Shown in pieces: positions 1 to 7,582 of a stretch of 14,031 bases of DNA. Position 1 is the first letter of the stretch; each line of letters opens with the position of its first letter. The notes under the pieces were generated by a model. It was given only the letters and a program-made list of their open reading frames with translations, did no database searches and was not told the DNA's origin. The stretch lies in contig JASFUT010000052.1 in the NCBI GenBank assembly GCA_050050175.1, positions 1 to 14,031 of the forward strand, written 5' to 3'. The translations under genes and the position numbers were made by a program. The DNA comes from CAVQCX01 sp050050175 (lineage in GTDB: Bacteria > Pseudomonadota > Gammaproteobacteria > Chromatiales > Chromatiaceae).

Positions 1-236
1 CCGCTCTCTGCCGCACCCCGGGAAGAGGTCCGGCAACGCGCAGGGGACCGGCCACCGTCGGCGTGGAGGCCACCCAGAGCCGGGGCGGGCCCGTCCGCGG
101 TGCACCGCTCGCTGGCCGGCCCCGCCGCGGTCTCCTAAGCTTGGGGAAGGCGCGCGGAAAGAGGCAGGCATCGGAGTCGCGTCGCGCCGGGCCTGGGGCC
201 CGGTGGTGTACCACGGGGGCGGGGGGACCCACAGGC
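1..236. other. Leader region before the sensor gene, no gene recognised
   Basis: An open frame continues upstream of the chosen sensor start to a GTG at 63. The residues it would encode are an Arg/Gly/Pro-rich run with no domain character, which looks like translated non-coding GC-rich DNA. I see no convincing promoter, terminator or upstream gene end. The left window edge may cut an upstream unit. Confidence 0.4.
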
Positions 237-3200
237 ATGCGTCGCGACAAGGATCAACCGGAGCTCGCCGCTGCCGGATCCGCGGCGGAGTGGGCGCTCC
301 TGCTGCAGGACATCGCCGACCCGGTATTCGTGCACGACGCCGAATGTCGCATCCTGGCGGCCAATCCGGCCTACGCGGCCCGGGCGGGGCTTCCCCTGGA
401 ATCGCTGATCGGGCGCCCCTACTGGGAGGTCTTCCCCCGCCGGGAGGGACCGCTGCCCGCCTGTGCCCGGGCCATGAGCGATCCGTCCGTTGCGCACCGC
501 CCGACGGACGAGTTCACGCTGGATTCCGGGGAGACTCTCCGCTCCCGCGCCCTGCCCGTCCGCAGCCCGGACGGCGGCTTCCAACACTCCGTTCACGTGC
601 TCGAGGACATCAGCGCCGAGCAGCGGCTGGGGCAGCTCGTCGCGATCGTCCCGGACGTCCTGTTCGTGCTCGAGCTGCCCGATCTGGCGCCGAGCTTCGT
701 CAGCCCGGCCAGCGCGCAGGTCCTGGGCTGGACACCGGAGGCCTTCGTCAGCGATCCGGAGCTTTGGCGACGCCAGATCGAGCCGGAGGACACCCCGGGC
801 GTAATGAACGCTGTCGAGGAGGCGATGTCCGGACCCGGCGCTGCCGTACACCGCTTCCGGTTCCGCCACGCCGGCGGCGACGTCCTCTGGCTCGAGGGAC
901 GCGTCGTCGCGGAGCGCAGCGCGGACGGAGCCGTGAAGCGGCTGGTCGGCGCATTGACCGACGTCACCGGGCACACCCGCGCGGAGCAACTCCTGGGCGA
1001 GCGCATCAAGGAGCAGACCTGCCTCTACGGCATCGCCCGCGCCGCCCAGACGAGCACGACCCTGCCTGAGCTCGCCCGGCGCGCGGTGCAGCTCCTCCCG
1101 CCGGCCATGCAGTCTCCGGGGCTTGCCGTGGCCGCCGTGGAGGTGGATGGGGCCCTCTACGCCGGGGACGGATACGCGCCGGACCTGGCCCATTGCCTCG
1201 ATGCGTCCATCCGGGCGGACGGCGAGGGGGTCGGCCGGGTGCGCGTCTGCTACCGCGAGACAGCGCCCTTCCTGAAGCCCGAGGAGCCCGCGCTGCTCCG
1301 GGGCGTCGCCGAGACCATAGGCCTCTGGCTGGAGCGCCATCGAGCCGTCCAGGCGCTCCAGCAGGTGCAAAGGGTCGTCGAGAACAGCCCCACGGTCCTG
1401 TTCGAGACCCAGGGCGACGACGCCTGGCGGGTGGGGCTGGTCACGAGCAACGTGCACCGGCTGGGTTATGCCGCCGACGACTTCCTCTCCGGACGCCTGT
1501 CGCTCACGGACCTGATTCATCCGGACGACCGCGAGCGCGTGAGCACGAAGAAGGTGGAGCATGCACGGGGCAGCGAGGGCTCCTTCCGAACGGAGTACCG
1601 CATCCTGGACGGTGAGGGGCGGGTGCGCTGGGTGAACGACGTAACCCAGCCGATACGCGACGCGAATGGCAGCGTCCTGCGCTATCAGTGCGTGCTCAGC
1701 GACGTCACGGAGCAACGTGAAGGCGCCGAGGCCCTGCGGCACAGCCAGGCGCGGCTCAACCTGGCGGTGGAGGCCTCCGACGCCGCCCTCTGGGACGTCG
1801 AGCTCGATCCGGGGGACCCGGCCCCGCCGGACGCGATCCACCTCTCCGATCGTCACAAGGCGATCATCGGCTTCAGCCCGGACGAGCTGCCCAGCTCCCG
1901 CAGCGCGTGGTTCTCCCGCATACCGCCCGCCCACCGGGAGCGCGTCGAGCAGGCCGTGCGCGCGCACCTCGAGGGCAGGACCGGGCACGTCGACATCCAG
2001 TACCCGGTCCGCCATCGCGACGGCAGCCTGCGCTGGATCCACTCCCACGGGCGTGCACAGCGCGACGAGGCGGGTCGGCCGGTCCGCCTGACCGGCATCG
2101 ACCACGACATCACCGAGCACAGGCAGGCCGAGGCTGCGCTGAGGGCGAGCGAGGAGCGTTACACCGCCCTCTTCCGCCAGATGCTCGACGCGTTCGCGCT
2201 GCACGAGATCATCCTGGACGCGGAGGGCAAGGCTCGGGACTACCGTTTCCTCGAGGTGAACCCGGCGTTCGAGCGCATGACCGGTCTGTCCGCCGATGCG
2301 GTGGTCGGCCGCACCGTGCTCGAAATCCTCCCCGACACCGAGCCGGACTGGATCGAGCGCTACGCCGAGGTGGTCCGCACCGGAGAGGCAATCGCCTTCG
2401 AGCGCTACTCCCGGGCGCTCGACCGCCACTTCAATGTCCAGGCCTACCGCCCACGTGCCGGGCAGTTCGCCACCCTGTTCCTCGACACGACGGAGCGCGT
2501 GCAGGCAGAGGCCGCCCTGGCACGGAAGAACCGGGCCCTGACCGTGCTGAGCGAGTGCAACACCGCGCTGGTCTACGCCCGCAGCGAGCAGGGCCTCGTC
2601 GAGGAGATCTGCCGGGTGATCACGGACGCCGGGGGGTATCCGCTCGCCTGGGTGGGCTACCGCGAGCCGGGTCCCGAGCAGCGGGTGCGCACCGTGGCCG
2701 CCGCCGGCGCCGGGATCGGCTACATGCAGGGTATGCAGGTGGGCTGGGGCGAAGACCCGTTGGGCGAGGGCCCCACCGGAACGGCGATCCGGACGGGAGA
2801 GCCGGTGATTTCGCACGACCTCTCCCGGGACCAGGGCTATGCCCCCTGGAGTGCGGCCGCCCGGGAGCAGGGCTTCGGCTCCTGCATCGCCCTGCCGCTC
2901 AATCTCGAGGACCAGACCATCGGCAACCTCACCATCTTCGCCACGGAGCCGGAGGCCTTCGCGCCGGAAGAGCAGGCTCTTCTCGTCGAGATGTCCTACG
3001 ACCTCGCCTTCGGCATCCGCGCATTGCGCGAGCGCGCGAGCCGCGAGGCGGCCGTGCAGGCGCTCGAGGCGAGCGAGCAGAGGCTCTCGACCATCATCGA
3101 GAAGAACGCGGACGCCATCCTGGTCACCGACCTCGAGGGCAGGGTGCGCTTTGCCAACCCGGCCGCGGCCCACCTCCTCGGCCGGGAGACGACCGCCCTT

Positions 3201-3989
3201 CTGGGACAGCCCTTTGCGGTGCCCCCGGGGGAGCACCCCAACGAGATCGAGATCGTTCGTCCGGACGGCACCCGGGTCCCCGCGGAGCTGCGCAACGTGA
3301 ACACCCACTGGGGCGGGCAGCCGGCCCACCTGCTGACCCTTCTCGACCTCTCGGAGCGCCACAGGCTGGAGGAGGAGCGCCTCGCCGGCGCGAGGCACCT
3401 CCAGGCGGTGCTGATGCAGACCATCGAGGCGGTGAGCCTGACGGTCGAGAAGCGCGACCCCTACACCGCAGGCCATCAGCGGCGGGTGGCGGAGCTGGCG
3501 GCGGCCATCGGGCGGGAGCTGGGGCTCGACGAGGACCAGATCGTGGGCATTCACACGGGCGGGCTCATCCACGACATCGGCAAGATCTACGTCCCGGCCG
3601 AGATCCTGGCCCGGCCCGGGCGGCTCACGGAGATGGAGTACGAGCTGATCAAGACCCACGCCCAGATCGGCCGAGAGATCATCGCCGGGGTGGACTTCCC
3701 CTGGCCGGTGGCGGACATGGTCGGCCAGCACCACGAGCGCCTGGACGGCAGCGGCTATCCCCTCGGTCTCGCGGGAGAGGCGATCGCCCCCGAGGCGCGC
3801 ATCATGGCGGTGGCCGACGTAGTGGAGGCCATCAGCTCTCACCGCCCCTACCGGCCGGCCCTTGGTCTGGAGCCCGCCCTGGATGAGATCAGCCGTCAGC
3901 GCGGCATCCTCTTCGACCCGGACGCGGTGGATGCGTGCCTGACACTGTTCAGGGAGAAGGGGTTCGCTTTCGAGCGCGGGGGCGCCTGA
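237..3989 (+). CDS. Multi-PAS/GAF sensor with C-terminal HD-GYP c-di-GMP phosphodiesterase
   Basis: A predicted 1250-residue soluble signalling protein that hydrolyses cyclic di-GMP in response to cytoplasmic cues. Domains by eye: PAS1 ~18-125, PAS2 ~132-245, a weak GAF-like stretch ~259-370, PAS3 ~377-498, PAS4 ~506-632, PAS5 ~639-758, a clear GAF ~765-925, PAS6 ~946-1045, HD-GYP ~1055-1240. PAS domains end in the usual D-[IV]-[ST]-E-type PAC motifs (DVTEQ, DITEH, DTTER). The HD-GYP catalytic set is complete: HDIGK at residues 1112-1116 and HHERLDGSGYP at 1165-1175, with an upstream TAGH histidine and a downstream VADVVEAI helix. I see no transmembrane segment, REC or GGDEF domain. The ATG at 237 follows a G-rich run (221-226) and sits just before PAS1; a GTG at 63 is in frame, but the added residues look non-coding. 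It converges with nnrS, 22 bases apart. The ligands of the PAS/GAF domains cannot be read from sequence. Confidence 0.93.
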   Translation: MRRDKDQPELAAAGSAAEWALLLQDIADPVFVHDAECRILAANPAYAARAGLPLESLIGRPYWEVFPRREGPLPACARAMSDPSVAHRPTDEFTLDSGETLRSRALPVRSPDGGFQHSVHVLEDISAEQRLGQLVAIVPDVLFVLELPDLAPSFVSPASAQVLGWTPEAFVSDPELWRRQIEPEDTPGVMNAVEEAMSGPGAAVHRFRFRHAGGDVLWLEGRVVAERSADGAVKRLVGALTDVTGHTRAEQLLGERIKEQTCLYGIARAAQTSTTLPELARRAVQLLPPAMQSPGLAVAAVEVDGALYAGDGYAPDLAHCLDASIRADGEGVGRVRVCYRETAPFLKPEEPALLRGVAETIGLWLERHRAVQALQQVQRVVENSPTVLFETQGDDAWRVGLVTSNVHRLGYAADDFLSGRLSLTDLIHPDDRERVSTKKVEHARGSEGSFRTEYRILDGEGRVRWVNDVTQPIRDANGSVLRYQCVLSDVTEQREGAEALRHSQARLNLAVEASDAALWDVELDPGDPAPPDAIHLSDRHKAIIGFSPDELPSSRSAWFSRIPPAHRERVEQAVRAHLEGRTGHVDIQYPVRHRDGSLRWIHSHGRAQRDEAGRPVRLTGIDHDITEHRQAEAALRASEERYTALFRQMLDAFALHEIILDAEGKARDYRFLEVNPAFERMTGLSADAVVGRTVLEILPDTEPDWIERYAEVVRTGEAIAFERYSRALDRHFNVQAYRPRAGQFATLFLDTTERVQAEAALARKNRALTVLSECNTALVYARSEQGLVEEICRVITDAGGYPLAWVGYREPGPEQRVRTVAAAGAGIGYMQGMQVGWGEDPLGEGPTGTAIRTGEPVISHDLSRDQGYAPWSAAAREQGFGSCIALPLNLEDQTIGNLTIFATEPEAFAPEEQALLVEMSYDLAFGIRALRERASREAAVQALEASEQRLSTIIEKNADAILVTDLEGRVRFANPAAAHLLGRETTALLGQPFAVPPGEHPNEIEIVRPDGTRVPAELRNVNTHWGGQPAHLLTLLDLSERHRLEEERLAGARHLQAVLMQTIEAVSLTVEKRDPYTAGHQRRVAELAAAIGRELGLDEDQIVGIHTGGLIHDIGKIYVPAEILARPGRLTEMEYELIKTHAQIGREIIAGVDFPWPVADMVGQHHERLDGSGYPLGLAGEAIAPEARIMAVADVVEAISSHRPYRPALGLEPALDEISRQRGILFDPDAVDACLTLFREKGFAFERGGA

Positions 3990-4011
3990 CGCCGGCGCGA
4001 GCGCACCCCGG

Positions 4012-5208
4012 TCACCCCGGCGCGCCGTCGACCCTCGGGCGGACCAGGACGGGTGTGTAGACCATCGCGAACGCAAGGAAGGCGGCGATCCAGAGCCCCC
4101 CGGCGGTCAGGACCCATACCCCATAGGCGCCCGGCCAGGCGAGGGGCGCGGCCACCCGGAACAGGGCGCCCAGGTTGAGAAGGCCGAAGCCGACGCCGAC
4201 GAGTCGGGGCGCGCGCATCTCGCGCCCCGTGTGACCCAGGGCGACCCGGGCCATCATTCCCAGGGTGAGCACACCGATGCCGCCCGCCGTCAGGGCGTGC
4301 AGGGCCAACGTGGCGGGCAGCAGCCCGAAGGCCGCGAGACCGCGCAGCGCGAATCCGACCACCAGCCAGGCGTAGCCGGTGTACAGCACCCAGAGGATCG
4401 GGATGCGCCAAACGCCGGGGTGATGCCAGCCGGCGACCCGTACCGCCTGGATGAGCGCCAGCGCCAGGGCGAGGCCGCCCGCCGCCACCCCGCCGGGCCG
4501 CATCAGCTCAGCCAGCAGCAGGGCGCCCATGAGGGCGAATCCGGTCCTGTCGACCAGCGGCCGGCTGCGCGGAGCGGCCCCGGCGACGGCCCGCTCGGTA
4601 AAGAAGGGCATGACCCGGCCGCCGACCACCAGGATCAGCAGGAGCACGACGTCGACCATGAGCTGCCGACCCGCCGCTGCGGTCCCAGTGGTCAGACCGA
4701 GGCCGTCCAAGTGCACCAGCAGATCGGCGGCCGTCATCGCGGCGATGAAGACCACGAACACCCGGTTGACCCGGCTGCGGCCCCGCCACAGCGGCCCCGC
4801 GAGGGCCGCGCCCAGGGCCGGCAGGAAGGCCAGATCGGCCACCGCCACCGCGGGCCCGGGGAGACCCGGCACCAGCGGCGCCAGGCGCCCCGCCAGCCAC
4901 AGGACGGCAAGGGCCGCGAGCGCACCCCCGGTCGCGGTCGGCTGGCCGGTCCAGTTGCGTGCGGCCGTGAGCAGGAAGCCCGCGATAACGGCGACCGTGT
5001 AGCCGAACAGCATCTCGTGGGCGTGCCAGCCGATCGCCCCGTAGTAGCCCCCGGCCAACGCCCCGGTCTCCCAACGCCAGAGCCAGAGGGCCATGAGCCC
5101 CACCGCCCCCCAGCCGGCCAGCAGGAAGAAAGGCCGAAACCCCAGTGCGAAAGGTGCCAGCCCGCGGGCGCGCGCCCGGGCGGGCTCTTCGATCCGAATG
5201 CGTGCCAT
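4012..5208 (-). CDS. nnrS: NnrS family membrane protein (nitrosative stress)
   Basis: A 398-residue polytopic inner-membrane protein of the NnrS family. Members are heme/copper-containing proteins regulated with denitrification and NO-response genes, and they help protect against nitrosative stress; the molecular mechanism is not settled. Diagnostic blocks are FALGFRPFF near residue 20, WHAHEMLFGY at 61-70 (H62 and H64 are candidate metal ligands), GFLLTAARNWTG at 77-88, GGRVMPFFT at 196-204, and a conserved HALTAGGIG...GHTGR block at 304-329. About twelve hydrophobic segments fill the protein. The ATG at 5208 is chosen because GGGAGG (minus strand, 5214-5219) lies at good spacing and the family N-terminus starts there; the frame stays open 55 codons further upstream without family character. 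An FNR/DNR-like box lies upstream. No nir/nor/nos genes are visible in the window, so the gene is isolated here. Confidence 0.93.
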   Translation of the reverse strand: MARIRIEEPARARARGLAPFALGFRPFFLLAGWGAVGLMALWLWRWETGALAGGYYGAIGWHAHEMLFGYTVAVIAGFLLTAARNWTGQPTATGGALAALAVLWLAGRLAPLVPGLPGPAVAVADLAFLPALGAALAGPLWRGRSRVNRVFVVFIAAMTAADLLVHLDGLGLTTGTAAAGRQLMVDVVLLLILVVGGRVMPFFTERAVAGAAPRSRPLVDRTGFALMGALLLAELMRPGGVAAGGLALALALIQAVRVAGWHHPGVWRIPILWVLYTGYAWLVVGFALRGLAAFGLLPATLALHALTAGGIGVLTLGMMARVALGHTGREMRAPRLVGVGFGLLNLGALFRVAAPLAWPGAYGVWVLTAGGLWIAAFLAFAMVYTPVLVRPRVDGAPG

Positions 5209-5221
5209 GGTTGCCTCCCGT

Positions 5222-5235
5222 GTGATCCCATTCAA
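5222..5235 (-). promoter_or_regulatory. Likely nnrS -10 element overlapping a second weaker FNR-like half-match
   Basis: The minus strand reads TTGAATGGGATCAC. The first six bases, TTGAAT, match TATAAT at four of six positions and lie where a -10 would be for a class II FNR promoter. The whole 14-mer also matches the TTGA-N6-TCAA core at seven of eight positions, so it could instead be a second, autoregulatory or repressing site 35 bases from the first. Both readings are inference. Confidence 0.35.
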
Positions 5236-5256
5236 GCGGATCTCACGGGAGCGGCC

Positions 5257-5270
5257 TTGACCCGAATCAA
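5257..5270 (-). promoter_or_regulatory. FNR/DNR/NnrR-type operator upstream of nnrS
   Basis: The minus strand reads TTGATTCGGGTCAA. It matches the CRP/FNR-superfamily consensus TTGAT-N4-ATCAA at nine of ten fixed positions and is perfect at the TTGA-N6-TCAA core. The centre lies 55 bases upstream of the nnrS ATG. If TTGAAT (5235-5230) is the -10 element, the box centre falls near -41, the class II activator position. Regulation of nnrS by such factors (NnrR, DNR, FNR) is established in other bacteria; here it is inferred from the site. Confidence 0.7.
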
Positions 5271-5442
5271 GGGCGGCCCCACAAGCACGGCAGCCCTGAA
5301 CGGCACTTGCGGACGGCGGCCCTCGAAGGAGCTTCGGCCGGCGTCCTGTGGAAGCGGCCGTTGCTCGACGCATCCCTGCGCCTCACGCCTTCGGGGCCGG
5401 CGGGCTCGTCAGGCCGCGAAGCTCCCGCCAGGATTTCTGTTC

Positions 5443-5459
5443 GCCGTCTGAAGGACGGC
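5443..5459. repeat. Stem-loop in REP-like copy 1
   Basis: A perfect 6-bp inverted repeat, GCCGTC (5443-5448) and GACGGC (5454-5459), with a 5-base loop TGAAG. On the minus strand it is preceded by CCTGTCGGA, the usual flank of this repeat type. Confidence 0.7.
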
Positions 5460-5493
5460 TCCGACAGGACACGAGCCCGGGCTCTTGGTAGGA

Positions 5494-5530
5494 GCGGCTG
5501 CCAGCCGCGAACGGCTCGCGCTCAGCGAGC
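5494..5530. repeat. Head-to-head pair of stem-loops (BIME-like)
   Basis: The first hairpin is GCGGCT (5494-5499) / AGCCGC (5503-5508), loop GCC, preceded by GTAGGA. The second is GCTCGC (5514-5519) / GCGAGC (5525-5530), loop GCTCA, followed by GCTCCT. The second is the same motif in reverse orientation, so the two form an inverted pair of the kind seen in bacterial interspersed mosaic elements. Confidence 0.7.
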
Positions 5531-5598
5531 GCTCCTGCGGCGCTTCCTGCTCCGTGGGCGTTTCCAGGCCGCGCAGCCTCCGCTCGGCGCCTCATTCG

Positions 5599-5613
5599 CC
5601 GCCTGAACGGCGG
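5599..5613. repeat. Stem-loop in REP-like copy 2
   Basis: An inverted repeat CCGCC (5599-5603) / GGCGG (5609-5613) with loop TGAAC, in the same context as the copy-1 stem-loop. The stem sequences differ from copy 1 but both arms have changed together, suggesting that pairing is kept. Confidence 0.6.
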
Positions 5614-5761
5614 GTCTCACAGCCGTTGCCGGAGCCGGTCCAGGGCGTCCAAGGCGACCGAAGCCCGCCCCCCTCCTACCGTCTACTCCCTACAGAACGG
5701 CGGCTCCCACAGGCGCTCCCGGAGCCGGTCCGGCGCTGCGAAGACAACCGAAGCCCACCCC
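5605..5761. repeat. Two tandem imperfect ~68-base units, 90-base period
   Basis: Unit A starts at 5605 and unit B at 5695, both with GAACGGCGG. Each continues with a shared CGGAGCCGGTCC and a shared ACCGAAGCCC block, separated by similar spacers with one single-base indel. Both units are followed by degenerate CTAC-rich heptamers. This looks like a local duplication that has since diverged. Confidence 0.65.
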
Positions 5762-5790
5762 TGTCTACTGTCTACCGTCTACTGTCTACC
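5761..5790. repeat. CTGTCTA heptamer tandem array
   Basis: Four head-to-tail copies of CTGTCTA, the third with one C substitution, followed by CC. A more degenerate version (CTCCTAC, CGTCTAC, TCCCTAC) follows repeat unit A near 5672-5693. The array ends about seven bases before the stop codon of the L,D-transpeptidase gene, so it lies in that mRNA's 3' untranslated region. Confidence 0.75.
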
Positions 5791-5796
5791 GCTTTG

Positions 5797-7506
5797 TCAC
5801 ACCGACGGCTTCGCCCCCAGACGGGCGTACATCCGCGAGTCGTACCCGTAGAGGTCATCCAGGAACCGCACCTCGCCATCGTCCTCGACGTAGACGGTGA
5901 AGTAGACGATGTAGACCGGCAGGGGCTCGCGCAGCACCACCCAGCGGGGCCCCCGCGTGCCGAGGGGCCCCTCGACCGGACTCTGCGGCCCCTCGGGCCT
6001 GGGCCCCAGCAGGTACTCCACCAGGTCCGCGGGCCGCTCCAGGCGGATGCAGCCGTGGCTGAAGCCGCGCTTGGCACGCTCGAAGAGGTAATGCGCCGGG
6101 GTATCGTGGAGATAGACCGCATGGTGGTTGGGCAGCAGAAACTTCACCAGCCCCAGGGCGTTGTCCGGACCCGGGCGCTGGCGCAGACGGTACGGGGGGA
6201 AGTCCCCCCAGGACAGGCTGTTCCAGTCGATGAGATCCGGGTCGACCACGTGGTTCCCCACCAGGACCTCCATGTTCTGACTCGCCAGGTACCCCGGATC
6301 CTCCCGCAGCTTCGGAAGGATCTCCCGCACGGCAATGCTGCGGGGCACGTTCCAGTAGGGGTCGAAGACGACATACTCCATGCTGTCGGCGAATACCGGC
6401 GTGGGCTGACGCTCCTTGCCGACGATCACGCGCATGGCGAGGGTCACCTCGTCGCCTTCGAACACACGCAGCCGGAACTCCGGGATGTTCACCATCAGGT
6501 ACCGGTCTTCCAGATCCGGAAGCAGCCGCCAGCGCGCCAGCTGCAGCTCGATCTGCTCGACGCGCTCCGAGGCCGAGACGTTCATGGCCCGCCGGGTGTC
6601 CGGTCCGACCAGCCCGTCCTCCTTCAGCCCATGCCGATCCTGGAACCGGCGCACGGCCTCTTCCACGCGCCTGTCGAACAGGCCCGTGGCGGCCGCGCCT
6701 CGCGCCTCGGCCGGCGGGAGCTCCCCCGTCTTCAGCAGACGGCCGACCACGGCCCGCACCGCATCGCCCGAATCGCCCTTTCGCAGGATCGGCCCGTCGG
6801 GCACGGGCTCCCAGCCCCCCTGGGCCTCCAGGTCCCGGTAGCGCTCGAGCGCATCCTGGAGACGCCCGTACTGGCGATGCCGGGGCGTCAGGGCGGCGAG
6901 GGCGGCAGACGCATCGCCCGCGGAGATGGCCTCTGCGAGCAGCGACACGGCATCCACCTTCCGTACGCTGAGATGCCAGCCCTTGAGTCCCTGAAGGACG
7001 GCCCCGGGGCCGCTGACCATGTCCGCGGCATAGGCGAGAAATCCCCGGGTCAGGCGAAGGTCCAGGGCCGCGGTCCGCTCCGGAGTGAGCAGGCCCTGCT
7101 CGGCGCGACCGATCTCCAGCCACCAGTCGAGGGGAAGATAGGCACCCGGGTCCAGGCCGTGCCGATCCGCCCTGACCAGGGCCTCGATCAGCCGCCAGGC
7201 GGCCTCGGTGGGCCGGCCCCCGCGGTGCCAGACCGGCGACAATCCCTGGGCCGCGTAGACCCAGAAGGCGTCATCCGCGCTCGGGTCCGCCTCCACCATC
7301 AGCGCGGCGAGGGCATCGGAGATCGCGCGCTGCCGCTCGCAGCGCCCGTCGACCGGGCCTGGCGCCGACACCGAACGGGCCATGCCGTCGCCGGAACCGG
7401 ATGCCACGTCGCCGGCCTGAGCCTGTGGCGCGGGCCCTGCGACCCCGATGATCGCCGCCGCCAGCACCAGGAATCGGAAGGCCCCGCCGCCCAGCGGGTG
7501 CTTCAT
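5797..7506 (-). CDS. Exported L,D-transpeptidase, YcbB/LdtD type
   Basis: A 569-residue periplasmic enzyme predicted to form 3-3 (meso-DAP to meso-DAP) peptidoglycan cross-links. A signal peptide spans about residues 1-31: basic start, hydrophobic core, AQA cleavage site. An N-terminal scaffold domain follows (~55-220), then a PG_binding_1 domain (~240-310, with GDSGDAV, RFQDRHGL and DGLVGPDT). The catalytic YkuD domain (~334-555) includes the cysteine motif SHGCIRL with H484 and C486, plus an insertion typical of the YcbB capping loop. The order and length match E. coli LdtD (615 aa), slightly shortened. The ATG at 7506 is supported by GGAGG (7515-7519, minus) at seven-base spacing; an out-of-frame ATG at 7513 is too close to it. 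It lies 127 bases downstream of the efflux operon on the same strand, so read-through expression is possible. A GC-rich hairpin precedes its ribosome binding site. Paralogue identity (LdtD or another Ldt) is not certain. Confidence 0.93.
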   Translation of the reverse strand: MKHPLGGGAFRFLVLAAAIIGVAGPAPQAQAGDVASGSGDGMARSVSAPGPVDGRCERQRAISDALAALMVEADPSADDAFWVYAAQGLSPVWHRGGRPTEAAWRLIEALVRADRHGLDPGAYLPLDWWLEIGRAEQGLLTPERTAALDLRLTRGFLAYAADMVSGPGAVLQGLKGWHLSVRKVDAVSLLAEAISAGDASAALAALTPRHRQYGRLQDALERYRDLEAQGGWEPVPDGPILRKGDSGDAVRAVVGRLLKTGELPPAEARGAAATGLFDRRVEEAVRRFQDRHGLKEDGLVGPDTRRAMNVSASERVEQIELQLARWRLLPDLEDRYLMVNIPEFRLRVFEGDEVTLAMRVIVGKERQPTPVFADSMEYVVFDPYWNVPRSIAVREILPKLREDPGYLASQNMEVLVGNHVVDPDLIDWNSLSWGDFPPYRLRQRPGPDNALGLVKFLLPNHHAVYLHDTPAHYLFERAKRGFSHGCIRLERPADLVEYLLGPRPEGPQSPVEGPLGTRGPRWVVLREPLPVYIVYFTVYVEDDGEVRFLDDLYGYDSRMYARLGAKPSV

Positions 7507-7520
7507 AGGCCATACCTCCG

Positions 7521-7538
7521 CGGCCCGCCATCGGGCCG
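7521..7538 (-). other. GC-rich hairpin abutting the L,D-transpeptidase Shine-Dalgarno
   Basis: A perfect 7-bp inverted repeat, CGGCCCG (7521-7527) / CGGGCCG (7532-7538), with a 4-base loop. On the minus strand it ends one base before the GGAGG ribosome binding site. No T-run follows, so it is not a classical terminator. It could influence translation, protect the mRNA 5' end or act as a weak pause; the function is unknown. Confidence 0.45.
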
Positions 7539-7582
7539 GAGATGCCTCTACTCTCCATTATCGCAGGTCCTGAGCCGTTCAA

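Larger units (their letters stand above)
5320..5760. repeat. REP-like intergenic repeat mosaic
   Basis: A gene-free stretch packed with short imperfect inverted repeats flanked by a TGT-GGAG-like motif. Two 59-base segments, 5409-5467 and 5564-5622, align without gaps at roughly two-thirds identity, and a third truncated copy ends at 5712. Between them, at 5487-5535, two stem-loops of GTAGGAGCG type face each other. This resembles the REP/BIME elements scattered between gammaproteobacterial genes. It lies downstream of the L,D-transpeptidase stop and upstream of the nnrS promoter; such elements often stabilise mRNA ends or assist termination, which is inferred here. Confidence 0.7.
5209..5796. 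other. Intergenic region between L,D-transpeptidase and nnrS
   Basis: 588 bases without a credible gene. From right to left it holds the heptamer array, the tandem ~68-base units, the REP-like stem-loops and the nnrS promoter with its FNR-like box. Short open frames here have repeat-derived, Arg/Ser-rich translations with no family character. Confidence 0.75.

Noticed and set aside
63..236. N-terminal extension of the sensor from GTG at 63
   Set aside because: The 58 extra residues are Arg/Gly/Pro-rich without domain or signal peptide, and the ATG at 237 is directly before the first PAS domain.
3988..4029. Possible bidirectional terminator between the convergent sensor and nnrS genes
   Set aside because: Arms GAC...GGCGCG and CGCGCC-GTC pair only with a three-base bulge and a 21-base loop, without any T-run, so this is not distinguishable from GC-rich background.
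135..4076. A ~1313-codon open frame antisense to the PAS/HD-GYP gene
   Set aside because: It mirrors the sense gene for almost its whole length. Its translation is compositionally odd and has no recognisable domain; long antisense frames are expected in GC-rich coding DNA.
4231..5451. Open frame of 406 codons antisense to nnrS
   Set aside because: Low-complexity Gln/Arg/Gly/Pro translation with no family motif, a shadow of nnrS continuing into the repeat region.
5605..5790. CRISPR-like array in the intergenic region
   Set aside because: Only two long imperfect units and 7-base tandem repeats occur; there are no regular identical repeats with unique spacers and no cas genes.
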